Below are positions 44,764 through 52,910 of a stretch of 64,000 nt of DNA, in pieces. Every line of letters starts with the position of its first letter. The first letter of the stretch is position 1. This DNA is from Bdellovibrionales bacterium (GTDB lineage: Bacteria > Bdellovibrionota > Bdellovibrionia > Bdellovibrionales > UBA1609), in assembly GCA_019637855.1 (NCBI GenBank), contig JAHBUX010000001.1, positions 81,337-145,336 on the forward strand. Reading direction: 5' to 3'. The translations under genes were made by a program, and so were the position numbers. A model generated the notes under the pieces. That model did not search any database, was not told where the DNA came from, and worked only from the letters and a program-made list of their open reading frames with translations.

Positions 44764-44809
44764 ATGAATACTTTCGAGAGCTGAATTATCAGCTCCGAAA
44801 GGAAGCTAT

Positions 44810-45013
44810 ATGAAATTCATTAAACAGAGTCGAGAAACTGTCCCGCGCAGAATGGCGTCAGTTTTTCGTGCAGCCGTTCTGGTGATGATGGGAATTTGCC
44901 GAACGGTTTGGACAGTTCTTTTTGTTCCACCGATGGAACAAGAAAGAGTCGAGCAAGCTCGCCGTCGAGCGGCGGAACTATCGGGTTATTTCCAGAAACA
45001 GGGAGGAAGTTAA
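44810..45013 (+). CDS. Small membrane protein, start of transfer region
   Basis: A 67-residue protein with AAAGGAAG before the ATG. A basic N-terminus (MKFIKQSRETVPRRMAS) is followed by one hydrophobic helix (FRAAVLVMMGICRTVWTVLFVP) and an Arg/Glu-rich tail. Probably a single-span inner membrane protein. Family not recognised. Only one base separates it from the next gene. Confidence 0.6.
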   Translation: MKFIKQSRETVPRRMASVFRAAVLVMMGICRTVWTVLFVPPMEQERVEQARRRAAELSGYFQKQGGS

Positions 45014-45014
45014 A

Positions 45015-45209
45015 ATGGAAAACAAAAATACGGCGGCATCTACTAAAGACGTAGAACAAGCGAAGAAGAAGCGCCTATCTGAAGCCTTAAATCTGCTGTC
45101 AGAGATGTTCGGAGTCGAGTTCGGAAGCATAACTATCAAATTCCATAATGGAAAATGGAGTCCAAAAATCGAAATCGAAAAGCGCGTCGTTGAAGAAGTG
45201 AAAGACTAG
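45015..45209 (+). CDS. Small hypothetical protein (64 aa)
   Basis: ATG preceded by GGGAGGAAGTTAAA. A charged helical N-terminus (AASTKDVEQAKKKRLSEALN) is followed by a short beta-like FGSITIKFHNGKWSPKIEIEK. Cytosolic; function unknown. It follows the membrane protein at 44810 by one base, so they belong together. Confidence 0.6.
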   Translation: MENKNTAASTKDVEQAKKKRLSEALNLLSEMFGVEFGSITIKFHNGKWSPKIEIEKRVVEEVKD

Positions 45210-45250
45210 AGAAAGCGCCTACCCTAAAAAGGGCGGCTATGTGTAGCAAA

Positions 45251-45323
45251 GGCAACGCTGACCACTACAAAGGAAGCGGAGCCGTGAAGTTGGCCTTAAC
45301 CACATCAGACATAGGAATCTGAT
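45251..45323 (+). ncRNA. Structured leader RNA, three hairpins
   Basis: The spacer between 45209 and the sigma-like gene can fold into three adjacent hairpins. The first is GGC-AA-CGCU...AGCG-GA-GCC at 45251-45283, the second GUG-AA-GUU...AAC-CAC at 45284-45303, the third AUCAGA...UCUGAU at 45304-45323. A GAAAGGAATCC ribosome site follows 15 bases later. The order suggests a regulated leader. It lacks features needed to call a known riboswitch class. Confidence 0.4.
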
Positions 45324-45350
45324 CGGCTGGACTTCTGAAAGGAATCCAAA

Positions 45351-45917
45351 ATGGATTCGATCAATCATGTTGCCTCTGACCAGGCTCTAACCTCCGTTCA
45401 TTCGGGAAAACCTTGGCTCAACAAAAAAGGTCACGCTCTCAGTGAACGCGATCTAAAAGAGGTATCTAAGGGCTGGGATCAAGAAACTTGGGAGAAATAT
45501 CTAAATTCTCTCGACGGAACTTTATCTGACCAACAGCTCAAGCCTTACGAGTACGATTACCTTGCTGAAAATGCAGAGCTTACTTGTTGGGACTTGTCAC
45601 AATCGAGCGCGGACAATGAAGCAAAAGATTTTGTAGCCAATCTACTAAAGCTCCTCACGCCTCAACAGCAGAGAATTATCCAGATGAACTTCTGGGAAGG
45701 CCGCAGCGAGCGTTATATCGCCGAGGAGCTACAAGTTTCCCGTAACACCGTCAAAACGCTGAAAAAGCGAGTTCTTCGCAGATTGGCCCGCCACTTAAAG
45801 GGGGTGTCACCCATTTCGCCATTAGTGAAAGGGGAAGAAAATTCCTCGGTCACGAAGGGAGGAAAGGATGAAGGGAATCATCTGCTGGCTGACGGCCGTT
45901 TGGCGGAAGCTGTTTAA
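45351..45917 (+). CDS. Sigma-70 region-4-like regulator
   Basis: A 188-residue protein. The first 100 residues are charged and unrecognised. Residues about 100-145 (LLTPQQQRIIQMNFWEGRSE, then YIAEELQVSRNTVKTLKKRV) match the sigma region 4 helix-turn-helix. Region 2 needed for core RNA polymerase binding is not evident, so it may be a DNA-binding regulator rather than a full sigma factor. The tail (SPISPLVKGEENSSVTKGG) looks like repeat-derived sequence. It overlaps a small gene at 45868. Confidence 0.7.
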   Translation: MDSINHVASDQALTSVHSGKPWLNKKGHALSERDLKEVSKGWDQETWEKYLNSLDGTLSDQQLKPYEYDYLAENAELTCWDLSQSSADNEAKDFVANLLKLLTPQQQRIIQMNFWEGRSERYIAEELQVSRNTVKTLKKRVLRRLARHLKGVSPISPLVKGEENSSVTKGGKDEGNHLLADGRLAEAV

Positions 45918-45999
45918 GAAAGAAGAATATACGTTTGAGGATTGGCAACGCCTAGAGTTTCGAGATCGAAAACCCACCCATACGAGGGGGCACGAATGA
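45868..45999 (+). CDS. 43-residue protein in overlapping frame
   Basis: ATG with GGGAGGAAAGG directly upstream, lying within the 3' end of the sigma-like gene in another frame. The product starts MKGIICWLTAVWRKLFKKEE and ends in a basic tail. Its stop overlaps the ATG at 45996 (ATGA), so it bridges the two regulators by coupling. A short hydrophobic, Trp-rich start suggests membrane contact. No family recognised. Confidence 0.5.
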   Translation: MKGIICWLTAVWRKLFKKEEYTFEDWQRLEFRDRKPTHTRGHE

Positions 46000-46277
46000 A
46001 ACAAACGATCTTGAAAAAGGCTGCCGATCTTCTACCTGAGAGAAGTCCTGAGAAAGAAAAAGATTTGCGACTCCTCTACGAACTTATGCCGAGCTTGAGC
46101 GATGAAGGCATCTTAGCCATTTACTTCCGATTCTGGGAGCGGCTGTTGATCGAAGACATTGCTAAAATTCTCGGCCTTTCGTGGAACGAGACAAACAAAC
46201 TTATTGAGAACTCCATCAAAGAACTGCGTAACGGATTTCTGAAGAATCAAATGAGTGCGCGGCCCATAGCCGCATAA
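45996..46277 (+). CDS. Small sigma region-4-like HTH protein
   Basis: A 93-residue protein from the ATG at 45996 (GAGGGGG upstream). LMPSLSDEGILAIYFRFWER, then LIEDIAKILGLSWNETNKLIENSI, is a region 4-type helix-turn-helix. It is shorter than a sigma factor. Two such proteins in a row just before the conjugation operon suggest a transcription switch. Coupled to the 43-residue gene. Confidence 0.65.
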   Translation: MKQTILKKAADLLPERSPEKEKDLRLLYELMPSLSDEGILAIYFRFWERLLIEDIAKILGLSWNETNKLIENSIKELRNGFLKNQMSARPIAA

Positions 46278-46317
46278 AGAAACGAAAACAAATTTTAATA
46301 AAAGAGAGGTTTTTCCT

Positions 46318-46758
46318 ATGGAAAAGCAAATGAACACTGTTGCCAAAAATGGCGACGAATCAAACCAGTATTTTCGCTTTCAAGTCTTTCAAGCAATCAA
46401 AGACGTGAGCGGAAAGTTGAAAAAAACAAAAAGTGTGGGCATGGCCTACCTCAAAGAGGGCCAGAACATTTTCAGTCTCAGACTGTGGATGTTTTCGTGG
46501 GATCGGTACTACATTCTTCCCCACAAAGACGATCCATCCAAATATCTCGTGATGACAAGGGAGCCGAACAAAAGCCCCAAAGCTCGAACGAAGTATTTTT
46601 GGAACATTGTCGGGAACGGGACTGTCGATTCTGTTCAAGGAATTATCGAGCTTGAGTTCGATCTTTTGAGTAAGCCCATCTACGTCAATATCCACCCCGA
46701 ACCATCTGCTCGCGCAAATGACTTGCCCGAGCCTGAATCGTTCGATCAGGCGGCGTAG
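46318..46758 (+). CDS. Hypothetical protein before the T4SS operon
   Basis: A 146-residue cytosolic protein beginning MEKQMNTVAKNGDES, with GAGAGG upstream. The body (GQNIFSLRLWMFSWDRYYIL ... VQGIIELEFDLLSKPIYVNI) is beta-rich. No known motif. By position it may be part of the mating-system control set. Confidence 0.55.
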   Translation: MEKQMNTVAKNGDESNQYFRFQVFQAIKDVSGKLKKTKSVGMAYLKEGQNIFSLRLWMFSWDRYYILPHKDDPSKYLVMTREPNKSPKARTKYFWNIVGNGTVDSVQGIIELEFDLLSKPIYVNIHPEPSARANDLPEPESFDQAA

Positions 46759-46822
46759 GTTTTCGAGAATCCAACTGCGAGATCATTTGAGCTTTCCTTT
46801 GATTTTTTCAAAAGGAGCAAAA

Positions 46823-47110
46823 ATGAAAAACGAAAAATATCTGATTCTCTTTGGTCTGATGATTCTTTCGATGGTGCTTGTTCCAGACTTCGCTCATGCG
46901 AGTCTGGAATCAAGTCTCATCGGGATCAAGTCGAAGTTGACAGGCGTAATCCTGCCACTTCTATCTGTGATCGGGATTGCGATTGCCGCGATTTCCTTCT
47001 TTACAGGTAATCCGAACGCCAAGCAGCACATCATCTATGCGGTGCTTGGCTGTATGTTCGGGTTCGGCGCACAGGCCATCGTGGACTTTATCGCCCAAAC
47101 GGTTCGCTAA
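46823..47110 (+). CDS. VirB2/TrbC-type pilin
   Basis: A 95-residue protein with AAAGGAG before the ATG. Signal peptide (LILFGLMILSMVLVPDFAHA), then two hydrophobic helices (VILPLLSVIGIAIAAISFF and IIYAVLGCMFGFGAQAIVDFI) separated by a short polar loop. This is the prepilin layout of VirB2/TrbC, the major subunit of the conjugative pilus. First of the core secretion genes. Confidence 0.85.
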   Translation: MKNEKYLILFGLMILSMVLVPDFAHASLESSLIGIKSKLTGVILPLLSVIGIAIAAISFFTGNPNAKQHIIYAVLGCMFGFGAQAIVDFIAQTVR

Positions 47111-47122
47111 GGATGGTGAACA

Positions 47123-47449
47123 ATGGACGATGAACTTCTAACGAGCCGAGTCCCGCGAGCGTTGGAAATGAAATCCAAACTTTTCGGATATGAGCTATCC
47201 GATTTGCTTTTGATTTTTATGAACCTCGCTGTGACTAACCTTGTTTTCGGGGCTACGTCCTTCCGCTATCTCATGGTGTGGGGAACAACGCTTTTCTTGG
47301 CGTTGTTCCTCTTCTTTGCGAAGCGCGGAAGACCCGACAACTATTTGCAACACCTAATCGAGCATTATGTGCGCCCAGCCTACTTTGCGGCGGGACGCGG
47401 CGACAGAATTTATCGCCGCTATTTCAAGAAGGAAAAGAAAGATGAATAA
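47123..47449 (+). CDS. VirB3/TrbD-type inner membrane protein
   Basis: A 108-residue protein with a hydrophobic hairpin (DLLLIFMNLAVTNLVFGA and LMVWGTTLFLALFLFFA) and the conserved N-terminal FGYELSDLLL pattern of VirB3. It lies between the pilin and the VirB4 ATPase, and its end overlaps the VirB4 start by 8 bases. Confidence 0.8.
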   Translation: MDDELLTSRVPRALEMKSKLFGYELSDLLLIFMNLAVTNLVFGATSFRYLMVWGTTLFLALFLFFAKRGRPDNYLQHLIEHYVRPAYFAAGRGDRIYRRYFKKEKKDE

Positions 47450-49958
47450 GAAACTAAAAGACGCAGCTCTTGCGGAGGAGTTGCCTTATTGGGATTTCAT
47501 CGACGGTCCGAAGGCTCATGCGATCCTCTTTGACGGCTCCCTTGTGGGTGGCCTCAAAGTCGGACTTATCGACGTTGAGTGCTTTGACGAAGCCAAAACA
47601 AACAGCCTCACAATGGGTCTGCGATCTGCTCTTAATTCCATTTCGGAAGGAACGAGTTTGCAGTTCGTTCTTGGGGTGAGATCGGATTTCTCAGACGTAT
47701 TGACCGCACATTCTCAAGGAAAAATCGAAAATATTCACCCTCTTGTTCAGGGCATCGCGGACTATCGAGAGAAAAAACTGAACAAGGCCATGACGGATGG
47801 TGAACTCTACAGGCCGGAACTCTTCATTTATGTGCGTGTTCCTGTGGTGGAAGCCAAAGCCGTCAGCATTTTCAAGAAGAAGGAGCTGTTTTCTGAAAAG
47901 GCCGCTGAAGCCTACGAGGAAACGCTGGAAGTCTTGGGGCAAAATATCGAAACGCTTGTTTCGAGTTTTGAAGCCTTGGGGATTTCATGCTGCGAACTCA
48001 ATCGCAATGAAATTCTTGAAAACGTCTATGAGTTTTTGAATCCGAAGAGAGCGACTTTCGAGCCTACGCCTGTGGTGAAAACTTTCGATGAGAGCGACAT
48101 TGAAAAAGATGTTTTGGCTGAGGTGGATTGGTTAGCTACGCAATCCCCACGGGAGCAACTGGTCTTCGGCGATCTGGTTTTGGGCTTTGAGCAATTCACC
48201 CTCGATGGCTTTTACCATCGGGTAATTACTCTCAAAACCCTACCGGAAGTCACCTACGCCGGAATGATTGCGGATTTCTTGCGGCTACCGTTTCACTACG
48301 ACTTGATTTTATCGCTCGATGTACCGCCACAGGCAAGCGAGATGGCGAAGCTCAATCAAAAGCGCAAGATGGCGCACTCGATGGCCGTCACGAGTGGCAA
48401 TAAGGCCAGTGATCTTGAGAGTGAAACGAAACTCTCCTCCACCGAGGAGTTGATTCGAGAACTTTTGAACACGGGCCAGCGTATTTATGCTGTTCAACTG
48501 AGTGTGGTCTTGAAGGCCCCCGCTACACCCGAAGGCACCAAACGCTTGAACCGTGATGTGCGCGAAGTGTTGGCTCGATTTCGGGCCTTGCAAGGAGCAG
48601 AGGGGCTAGAGGAAAGCGTGGGCGCGTGGAAGGTGCTAAGAGGCAATCTTCCCGCAGCCCCGCTTTTTTTGGAACGTGCGCGGAAAATGAAAACCAACAA
48701 CCTCGCAGATTTCCTTCCGGTGTATGGACCGCGTGAAGGCGACCGCGATCCGGTGGTTCTCTTTCGCAATCGCTTGAATGGCCTTGTGAGCTTCAATGCC
48801 TTTGACCCAGGATTGCCGAACTACAATTCGCTGGTCACGGGTTCATCCGGCGCGGGTAAGTCATTCTTGAACAACTGCATTCTGCTTCAAGAGCTTGCCC
48901 GTGGGCTTCGCGTGTTCATCATCGACATTGGAGGATCGTACAAGAAGCTGACCGAATCTTTGGGAGGCCAATACCTTGAGATCAACCTATCTGACCAATA
49001 CCGGATCAATCCATTTGATCTTCCTGATCCAACTCAAGAGCCGAGCAACCAAAAAATCAAATCGCTGTTGGCTTGTGTGGAAAGCATGGTCAGTGAGGAT
49101 GAAAAGGCAAAACTTCCGAAGCTCGATCGCGCTCTTTTAGAACGAGCGATCATCGAGCTTTACAAAAGCCGACGAGCTAAGGGCGAGGTGCCGACGTTGA
49201 GTGACCTTGCCCGTTATCTTTCTGCGTTTGAGGAAGATTCGATGCGAGCGGTGTCGAAGATGCTTTATCTCTGGACGGGAGAACGCCCCTACGGGCGGCT
49301 TCTTGACGGTGTGGGAAGTCTTCGTACGGATGCTTCGATCTGCACCTTCGATTTGAAGGGGTTATCGGCTTATCCCGATCTACAGAGCGTGATGATTTTG
49401 ATTCTGACGGATTTCATTCTCACTCAGGTTGAGGGAGATCGAACGACGAAGAAGCGGATCATTCTTGATGAAGCATGGGAGCTGTTGAAGTCCAATGCGG
49501 CGGCTTCGTTCATGGAGTATTGCGCGAGAACGCTGAGAAAAACAGGTTCAGGAATCACCTTCATCACGCAAGGCGTGGAAGAGATCGTGGCAAGCCCGAT
49601 TGGGCCAGCCATTCTCAACAACACGGCAACGAAGTTCATCATGCTTCAACGTGGAGACTCGGAAATCTTGCGCGAAACGCTGAAGCTCAACGATCAGGAG
49701 CTTGGTTTGATTCACTCTCTTGGGCAGAAGAAGGGCGAATTTTCCGAAGGCTTTATGATCGAAGGCGATCACCGTCAAGTAGTTCGGATTTATCCAAGCC
49801 CCTTTGAATACTGGCTTTCGACTTCAGATGCTCAAGACAATTCGTATCTCGGCACACTTCGAGATTCGGGATTGGATTTGGTTCAAGCGATTGAGAAGGC
49901 GGCACTTGTTTATCCAAACGGCGTGGCGCAGGGAGCCTCGAAAGGAAGTGCAGCATGA
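47442..49958 (+). CDS. VirB4/TrbE-type conjugation ATPase
   Basis: About 838 residues from ATG 47442 (AAGGA upstream). The N-terminal CagE/TrbE/VirB domain is followed by the ATPase with Walker A TGSSGAGKSFLNN (about 466), FIIDIGGSYKKL, Walker B KRIILDEAWELL (about 672) and FITQGVEEI. It energises pilus assembly and substrate transfer at the inner membrane. Universal to type IV secretion. Confidence 0.95.
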   Translation: MNKKLKDAALAEELPYWDFIDGPKAHAILFDGSLVGGLKVGLIDVECFDEAKTNSLTMGLRSALNSISEGTSLQFVLGVRSDFSDVLTAHSQGKIENIHPLVQGIADYREKKLNKAMTDGELYRPELFIYVRVPVVEAKAVSIFKKKELFSEKAAEAYEETLEVLGQNIETLVSSFEALGISCCELNRNEILENVYEFLNPKRATFEPTPVVKTFDESDIEKDVLAEVDWLATQSPREQLVFGDLVLGFEQFTLDGFYHRVITLKTLPEVTYAGMIADFLRLPFHYDLILSLDVPPQASEMAKLNQKRKMAHSMAVTSGNKASDLESETKLSSTEELIRELLNTGQRIYAVQLSVVLKAPATPEGTKRLNRDVREVLARFRALQGAEGLEESVGAWKVLRGNLPAAPLFLERARKMKTNNLADFLPVYGPREGDRDPVVLFRNRLNGLVSFNAFDPGLPNYNSLVTGSSGAGKSFLNNCILLQELARGLRVFIIDIGGSYKKLTESLGGQYLEINLSDQYRINPFDLPDPTQEPSNQKIKSLLACVESMVSEDEKAKLPKLDRALLERAIIELYKSRRAKGEVPTLSDLARYLSAFEEDSMRAVSKMLYLWTGERPYGRLLDGVGSLRTDASICTFDLKGLSAYPDLQSVMILILTDFILTQVEGDRTTKKRIILDEAWELLKSNAAASFMEYCARTLRKTGSGITFITQGVEEIVASPIGPAILNNTATKFIMLQRGDSEILRETLKLNDQELGLIHSLGQKKGEFSEGFMIEGDHRQVVRIYPSPFEYWLSTSDAQDNSYLGTLRDSGLDLVQAIEKAALVYPNGVAQGASKGSAA

Positions 49959-50659
49959 AAAAGCTGAAGAAACTTTTTATTGTTGGAATCTTATGTCTAT
50001 CCATCACCATACCGAAACCCGCAAAAGCGGATTTGTTCGGCGGCGATGTCGCGGTTTTGATGCAGATTCTCGCCAATGCGATTCAGCAACTTGCACAACT
50101 TGAGAAAATTCTGTCCACAGGTGGCGATACGTTAGGTTTGCTCAGAGACATTAACCGAGGGATCAGAGATGGCCTCACGGTTATGCAGATGTTGAACCCG
50201 CGCTTCAACCCCGGAATTTACGGGAATCTTGAGACAGCCGATCAGGTGCTAAGGATCATTGACGATCTATATGGAAAGATCCCGCAAACGGCGGAACTTC
50301 GCTTGCAACAAGCGCAAGATCAGTCAGCCTCGGAAAGTATTTCCATGAATGGAACGCTCTTTCGATTTGCGGATCAGGCCGACGAGGAAAGCAAAAGAAT
50401 TTTTGCTCATTCGCAAGATGTAAGCCCGCAAGGAGCTGCGAAGCTGACCGCGCAAAGTATGGCGGTTTTGATTGGAGTGACAACGCAAGTTCTTCGTACC
50501 AATTCGATGATGCTAAAAGCGATGGGCGAAAACATGGCGCTTCAAAACCGAAAGGAAAAACTGCAATCGGCCCAATTCCGAGCGCAGTATGACGGCCTAT
50601 CTGATGGCTTTGGCAAACTTCCGAGGGAAACCAAACTCGGCAACCTCAAAGGAGATTAG
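49955..50659 (+). CDS. VirB5/TrbJ-like exported protein
   Basis: A 234-residue protein with a signal peptide (LFIVGILCLSITIPKPAKA) and a mature, mostly helical part (VAVLMQILANAIQQLAQLEKI ... AAKLTAQSMAVLIGVTTQVL ending in a polar coiled coil). Length, position after VirB4 and helical nature match VirB5/TrbJ, the minor pilus-tip component. It overlaps VirB4 by 4 bases. Confidence 0.78.
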   Translation: MKKLKKLFIVGILCLSITIPKPAKADLFGGDVAVLMQILANAIQQLAQLEKILSTGGDTLGLLRDINRGIRDGLTVMQMLNPRFNPGIYGNLETADQVLRIIDDLYGKIPQTAELRLQQAQDQSASESISMNGTLFRFADQADEESKRIFAHSQDVSPQGAAKLTAQSMAVLIGVTTQVLRTNSMMLKAMGENMALQNRKEKLQSAQFRAQYDGLSDGFGKLPRETKLGNLKGD

Positions 50660-50662
50660 CCT

Positions 50663-51553
50663 ATGCCAGATTTTAATTTGATGGGTTCACTCATGCGCGA
50701 TCTTCACCAAGAGTTCGTGCGAATGTACTACTTGATGTTGCCCGTATTCTTTTGTCTTTCCATTGCGATCACATGGTTACGATCACCAGGAAGCAGCGTT
50801 GATTTTGTTGATGTGCTTAAGCGAGCAATGATTTCGACATTACTTCTGGCTGCTTTCCCTGAGATCAGTCAGAGCATCGTCTTTGTGGCCGATGGTATTG
50901 CTGAAAAAATCGACTCCATGAATACGCTCGATGCTGTGATTCAAATGGCAAAAGAAAAGAGCGAGAGCTATCCCGCAGGAAGCGCGAGCATCCTTCTGGG
51001 ATTCAACGATCTTCTTATGGCGGTACTCACGTTTTTGAGCTTCTTGATCCTTTTCATTGCCCGCTATTTGATGATCGCCATGTATCACTTCTTTTGGGTG
51101 TTCTACATGGTATCGGCTCCGCTTTTACTGCTGTTCAATTTGTTTCCGGCAACGGGAAATATTACAGCCAACCTTTTTCGAGGAATGATCGAGGTGGCGT
51201 GTTGGAAAATTGTCTGGGCGATCTTGGGAGCCATGCTTGCTTCGTTGGCCTTTGGAGATGCGTATAAAACTGAAGGTGCCTATGTGACCATCGTCGTGAT
51301 GAATTTCGTCATTGCGATTGCAATGCTCGCAACGCCTCTTTTCGTAAAATCCCTTGGAAGCCAAGGAGCACAAGCCATGTCTTCAGGAATCGGACAGCAA
51401 GCGGTGGCTGCAATGGCGGCTGTTCCGACTAAAGGAATGTCGCTCGCCGTAAAAGGTAAAGCGGCTTACTCCGGCGCGAGCGGATATGCCAAAAATAAAA
51501 TTGCGAATTACCAAGCTGAGAAGAAACGTAAGCGGGATATGTACCGCTACTAA
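50663..51553 (+). CDS. VirB6/TrbL-type polytopic membrane protein
   Basis: A 296-residue protein with five or six hydrophobic helices, including VFFCLSIAITWL, LLMAVLTFLSFLILFIARYLM, FFWVFYMVSAPLLLLFNLF and IVWAILGAMLASLAF. The C-terminal tail is basic (KKRKRDMY). It is the inner-membrane channel component of the mating complex. Confidence 0.82.
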   Translation: MPDFNLMGSLMRDLHQEFVRMYYLMLPVFFCLSIAITWLRSPGSSVDFVDVLKRAMISTLLLAAFPEISQSIVFVADGIAEKIDSMNTLDAVIQMAKEKSESYPAGSASILLGFNDLLMAVLTFLSFLILFIARYLMIAMYHFFWVFYMVSAPLLLLFNLFPATGNITANLFRGMIEVACWKIVWAILGAMLASLAFGDAYKTEGAYVTIVVMNFVIAIAMLATPLFVKSLGSQGAQAMSSGIGQQAVAAMAAVPTKGMSLAVKGKAAYSGASGYAKNKIANYQAEKKRKRDMYRY

Positions 51554-51564
51554 AAAAGGAATTT

Positions 51565-52155
51565 ATGAACGAATCAGTAAAACTAAAACTTAGAAAATTA
51601 CCGCAAGCTCTTGCAGAGCTTGCACACTCTAATCAATTTTTGAAAATGTCGGCATTTGCTGCCTACCTCACTTGTGGGCTACTAATAACGCTCCTCTTTT
51701 ACCAAGCGATTAAACCCACTGCGGTTTTAACGCTTGCGCCGGATGCTTCTTACTATCAAGAAGCACCCAAACCTGATCCGAAGGTAGAGATCGAGCGAGC
51801 GGTGCGCGAATATTTGAAATATCGCTACAACTGGACACCGAAAACGGTTTCCTCTCAGGTTGGAAAGGCAGGAGACTTTATTCTGTCTTCGACCAGACGA
51901 GCCTTTGACGGTTCTATGCAAAACGTCGTTCGTTTTTCCGTAGATAAGATCGTTGCACAGCGAGCTTATCCCGTGGAAATCCGAGTGGACTTGAAGAATA
52001 GCGTTGTCGTCATTGAAGGAGATCGAATCACCTCTATTCAGGGCCTTAAGGCTGCGGGCGATCTTCGCTTAGAGCTTGGCTTTGAATCAGGCCCGCGCAC
52101 AGAGAAAAACCCGTGGGGCGTGTATATCTCGAAAGAAAAAGAATACCAGAACTGA
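51565..52155 (+). CDS. VirB8/TraE-like inner membrane protein
   Basis: A 196-residue bitopic protein: short cytosolic N-terminus, one helix (FAAYLTCGLLITLLFYQAI about 31-50), and a periplasmic alpha+beta domain (EYLKYRYNWTPKTVSS, SVDKIVAQRAYPVEIRVDL). It corresponds to VirB8/TraE, which nucleates the secretion channel. Confidence 0.78.
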   Translation: MNESVKLKLRKLPQALAELAHSNQFLKMSAFAAYLTCGLLITLLFYQAIKPTAVLTLAPDASYYQEAPKPDPKVEIERAVREYLKYRYNWTPKTVSSQVGKAGDFILSSTRRAFDGSMQNVVRFSVDKIVAQRAYPVEIRVDLKNSVVVIEGDRITSIQGLKAAGDLRLELGFESGPRTEKNPWGVYISKEKEYQN

Positions 52156-52199
52156 TTTTAAAAATTGAGACATGAAAACCCTCTTTGTCGGAGGCTTTT

Positions 52200-52910
52200 A
52201 TGTTTCCACGAATTGTTTTTGCAATTCTCATGTTTCTATTTCCGTTAAGCACTTGGGCAAGAGTGCGAACGGTCGAAGTAAAAAAGGATCAGATTGTCAC
52301 AGTCAGGACGGCACTTGGAGTCGCAACGATTATCCAAGTGCCGGATCGACCGAACAGCCTTGTGGTCGGCGATCAATCTGCATTCAAAGTTGAGTATCTG
52401 GATCAGGCCATTACGATCAAGCCCCTTCATGGCAGCGCACGAAGTAATCTGTATATCTACACCGATTACAGGCGATTTAATGTGCAGCTTGTGAGCGGGC
52501 CTGAAGGTGCTGCTGATTACGTCGTTTACCTTGAAAACCCTCAAGAGAAAATAAAAAGTTCCGCGATTGGATGGCGCAACTTCCGCAATCACTTAAAAAA
52601 CGAGTCCTTGGTTTTTGAAACCAGGCGACTTGCGAATACGGCTGATGGCGTTCTTTTGATCGAGTTTGAGGTTAGCTCAAGCACGCGCGAAAAATTCCGT
52701 CCTGATTGGCTTTGGCTTACGCAAGGCGGAATGACGAGGCCCATTCACAGTCTTGCGCTTTCGGGGCAAGACTTGGGAAATGGTCGATCCATCAAGGGCG
52801 TGATTCAAGTCCTAAAGAGTGACGCATCTACGGGAGACGCATTACGAATTGAACTGAGGCGAAAGAAAAATTCGTATCTCACGATTCCCAAGGGGGTCGC
52901 ATGGAAGTAG
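52200..52910 (+). CDS. VirB9/TraK-like secretin-type periplasmic protein
   Basis: About 236 residues from ATG 52200 (GGAGG upstream). Signal peptide (IVFAILMFLFPLSTWA). Beta-rich mature part: VTVRTALGVATIIQVPDRPN, NLYIYTDYRRFNVQLV and a C-terminal beta sandwich. The N half resembles VirB9/TraK, an outer-membrane core complex subunit. Ends 10 bases inside VirB10. Confidence 0.8.
   Translation: MFPRIVFAILMFLFPLSTWARVRTVEVKKDQIVTVRTALGVATIIQVPDRPNSLVVGDQSAFKVEYLDQAITIKPLHGSARSNLYIYTDYRRFNVQLVSGPEGAADYVVYLENPQEKIKSSAIGWRNFRNHLKNESLVFETRRLANTADGVLLIEFEVSSSTREKFRPDWLWLTQGGMTRPIHSLALSGQDLGNGRSIKGVIQVLKSDASTGDALRIELRRKKNSYLTIPKGVAWK

Noticed and set aside
44590..44784. Short frame of 64 codons between the kinase and the transfer region
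   Set aside because: No ribosome site, unusual composition, and it overlaps the likely promoter and hairpin.
45241..45340. GEMM (cyclic dinucleotide) riboswitch-like sequence
   Set aside because: GGCAA, GCGGAGCC and GGCCTTAACCA resemble parts of GEMM, but the GAAA tetraloop, its receptor and the second helix do not fit; kept only as a structured leader.
45351..46277. Complete sigma factors
   Set aside because: Only region-4-type helix-turn-helix segments are visible; region 2 is not recognisable in either protein.
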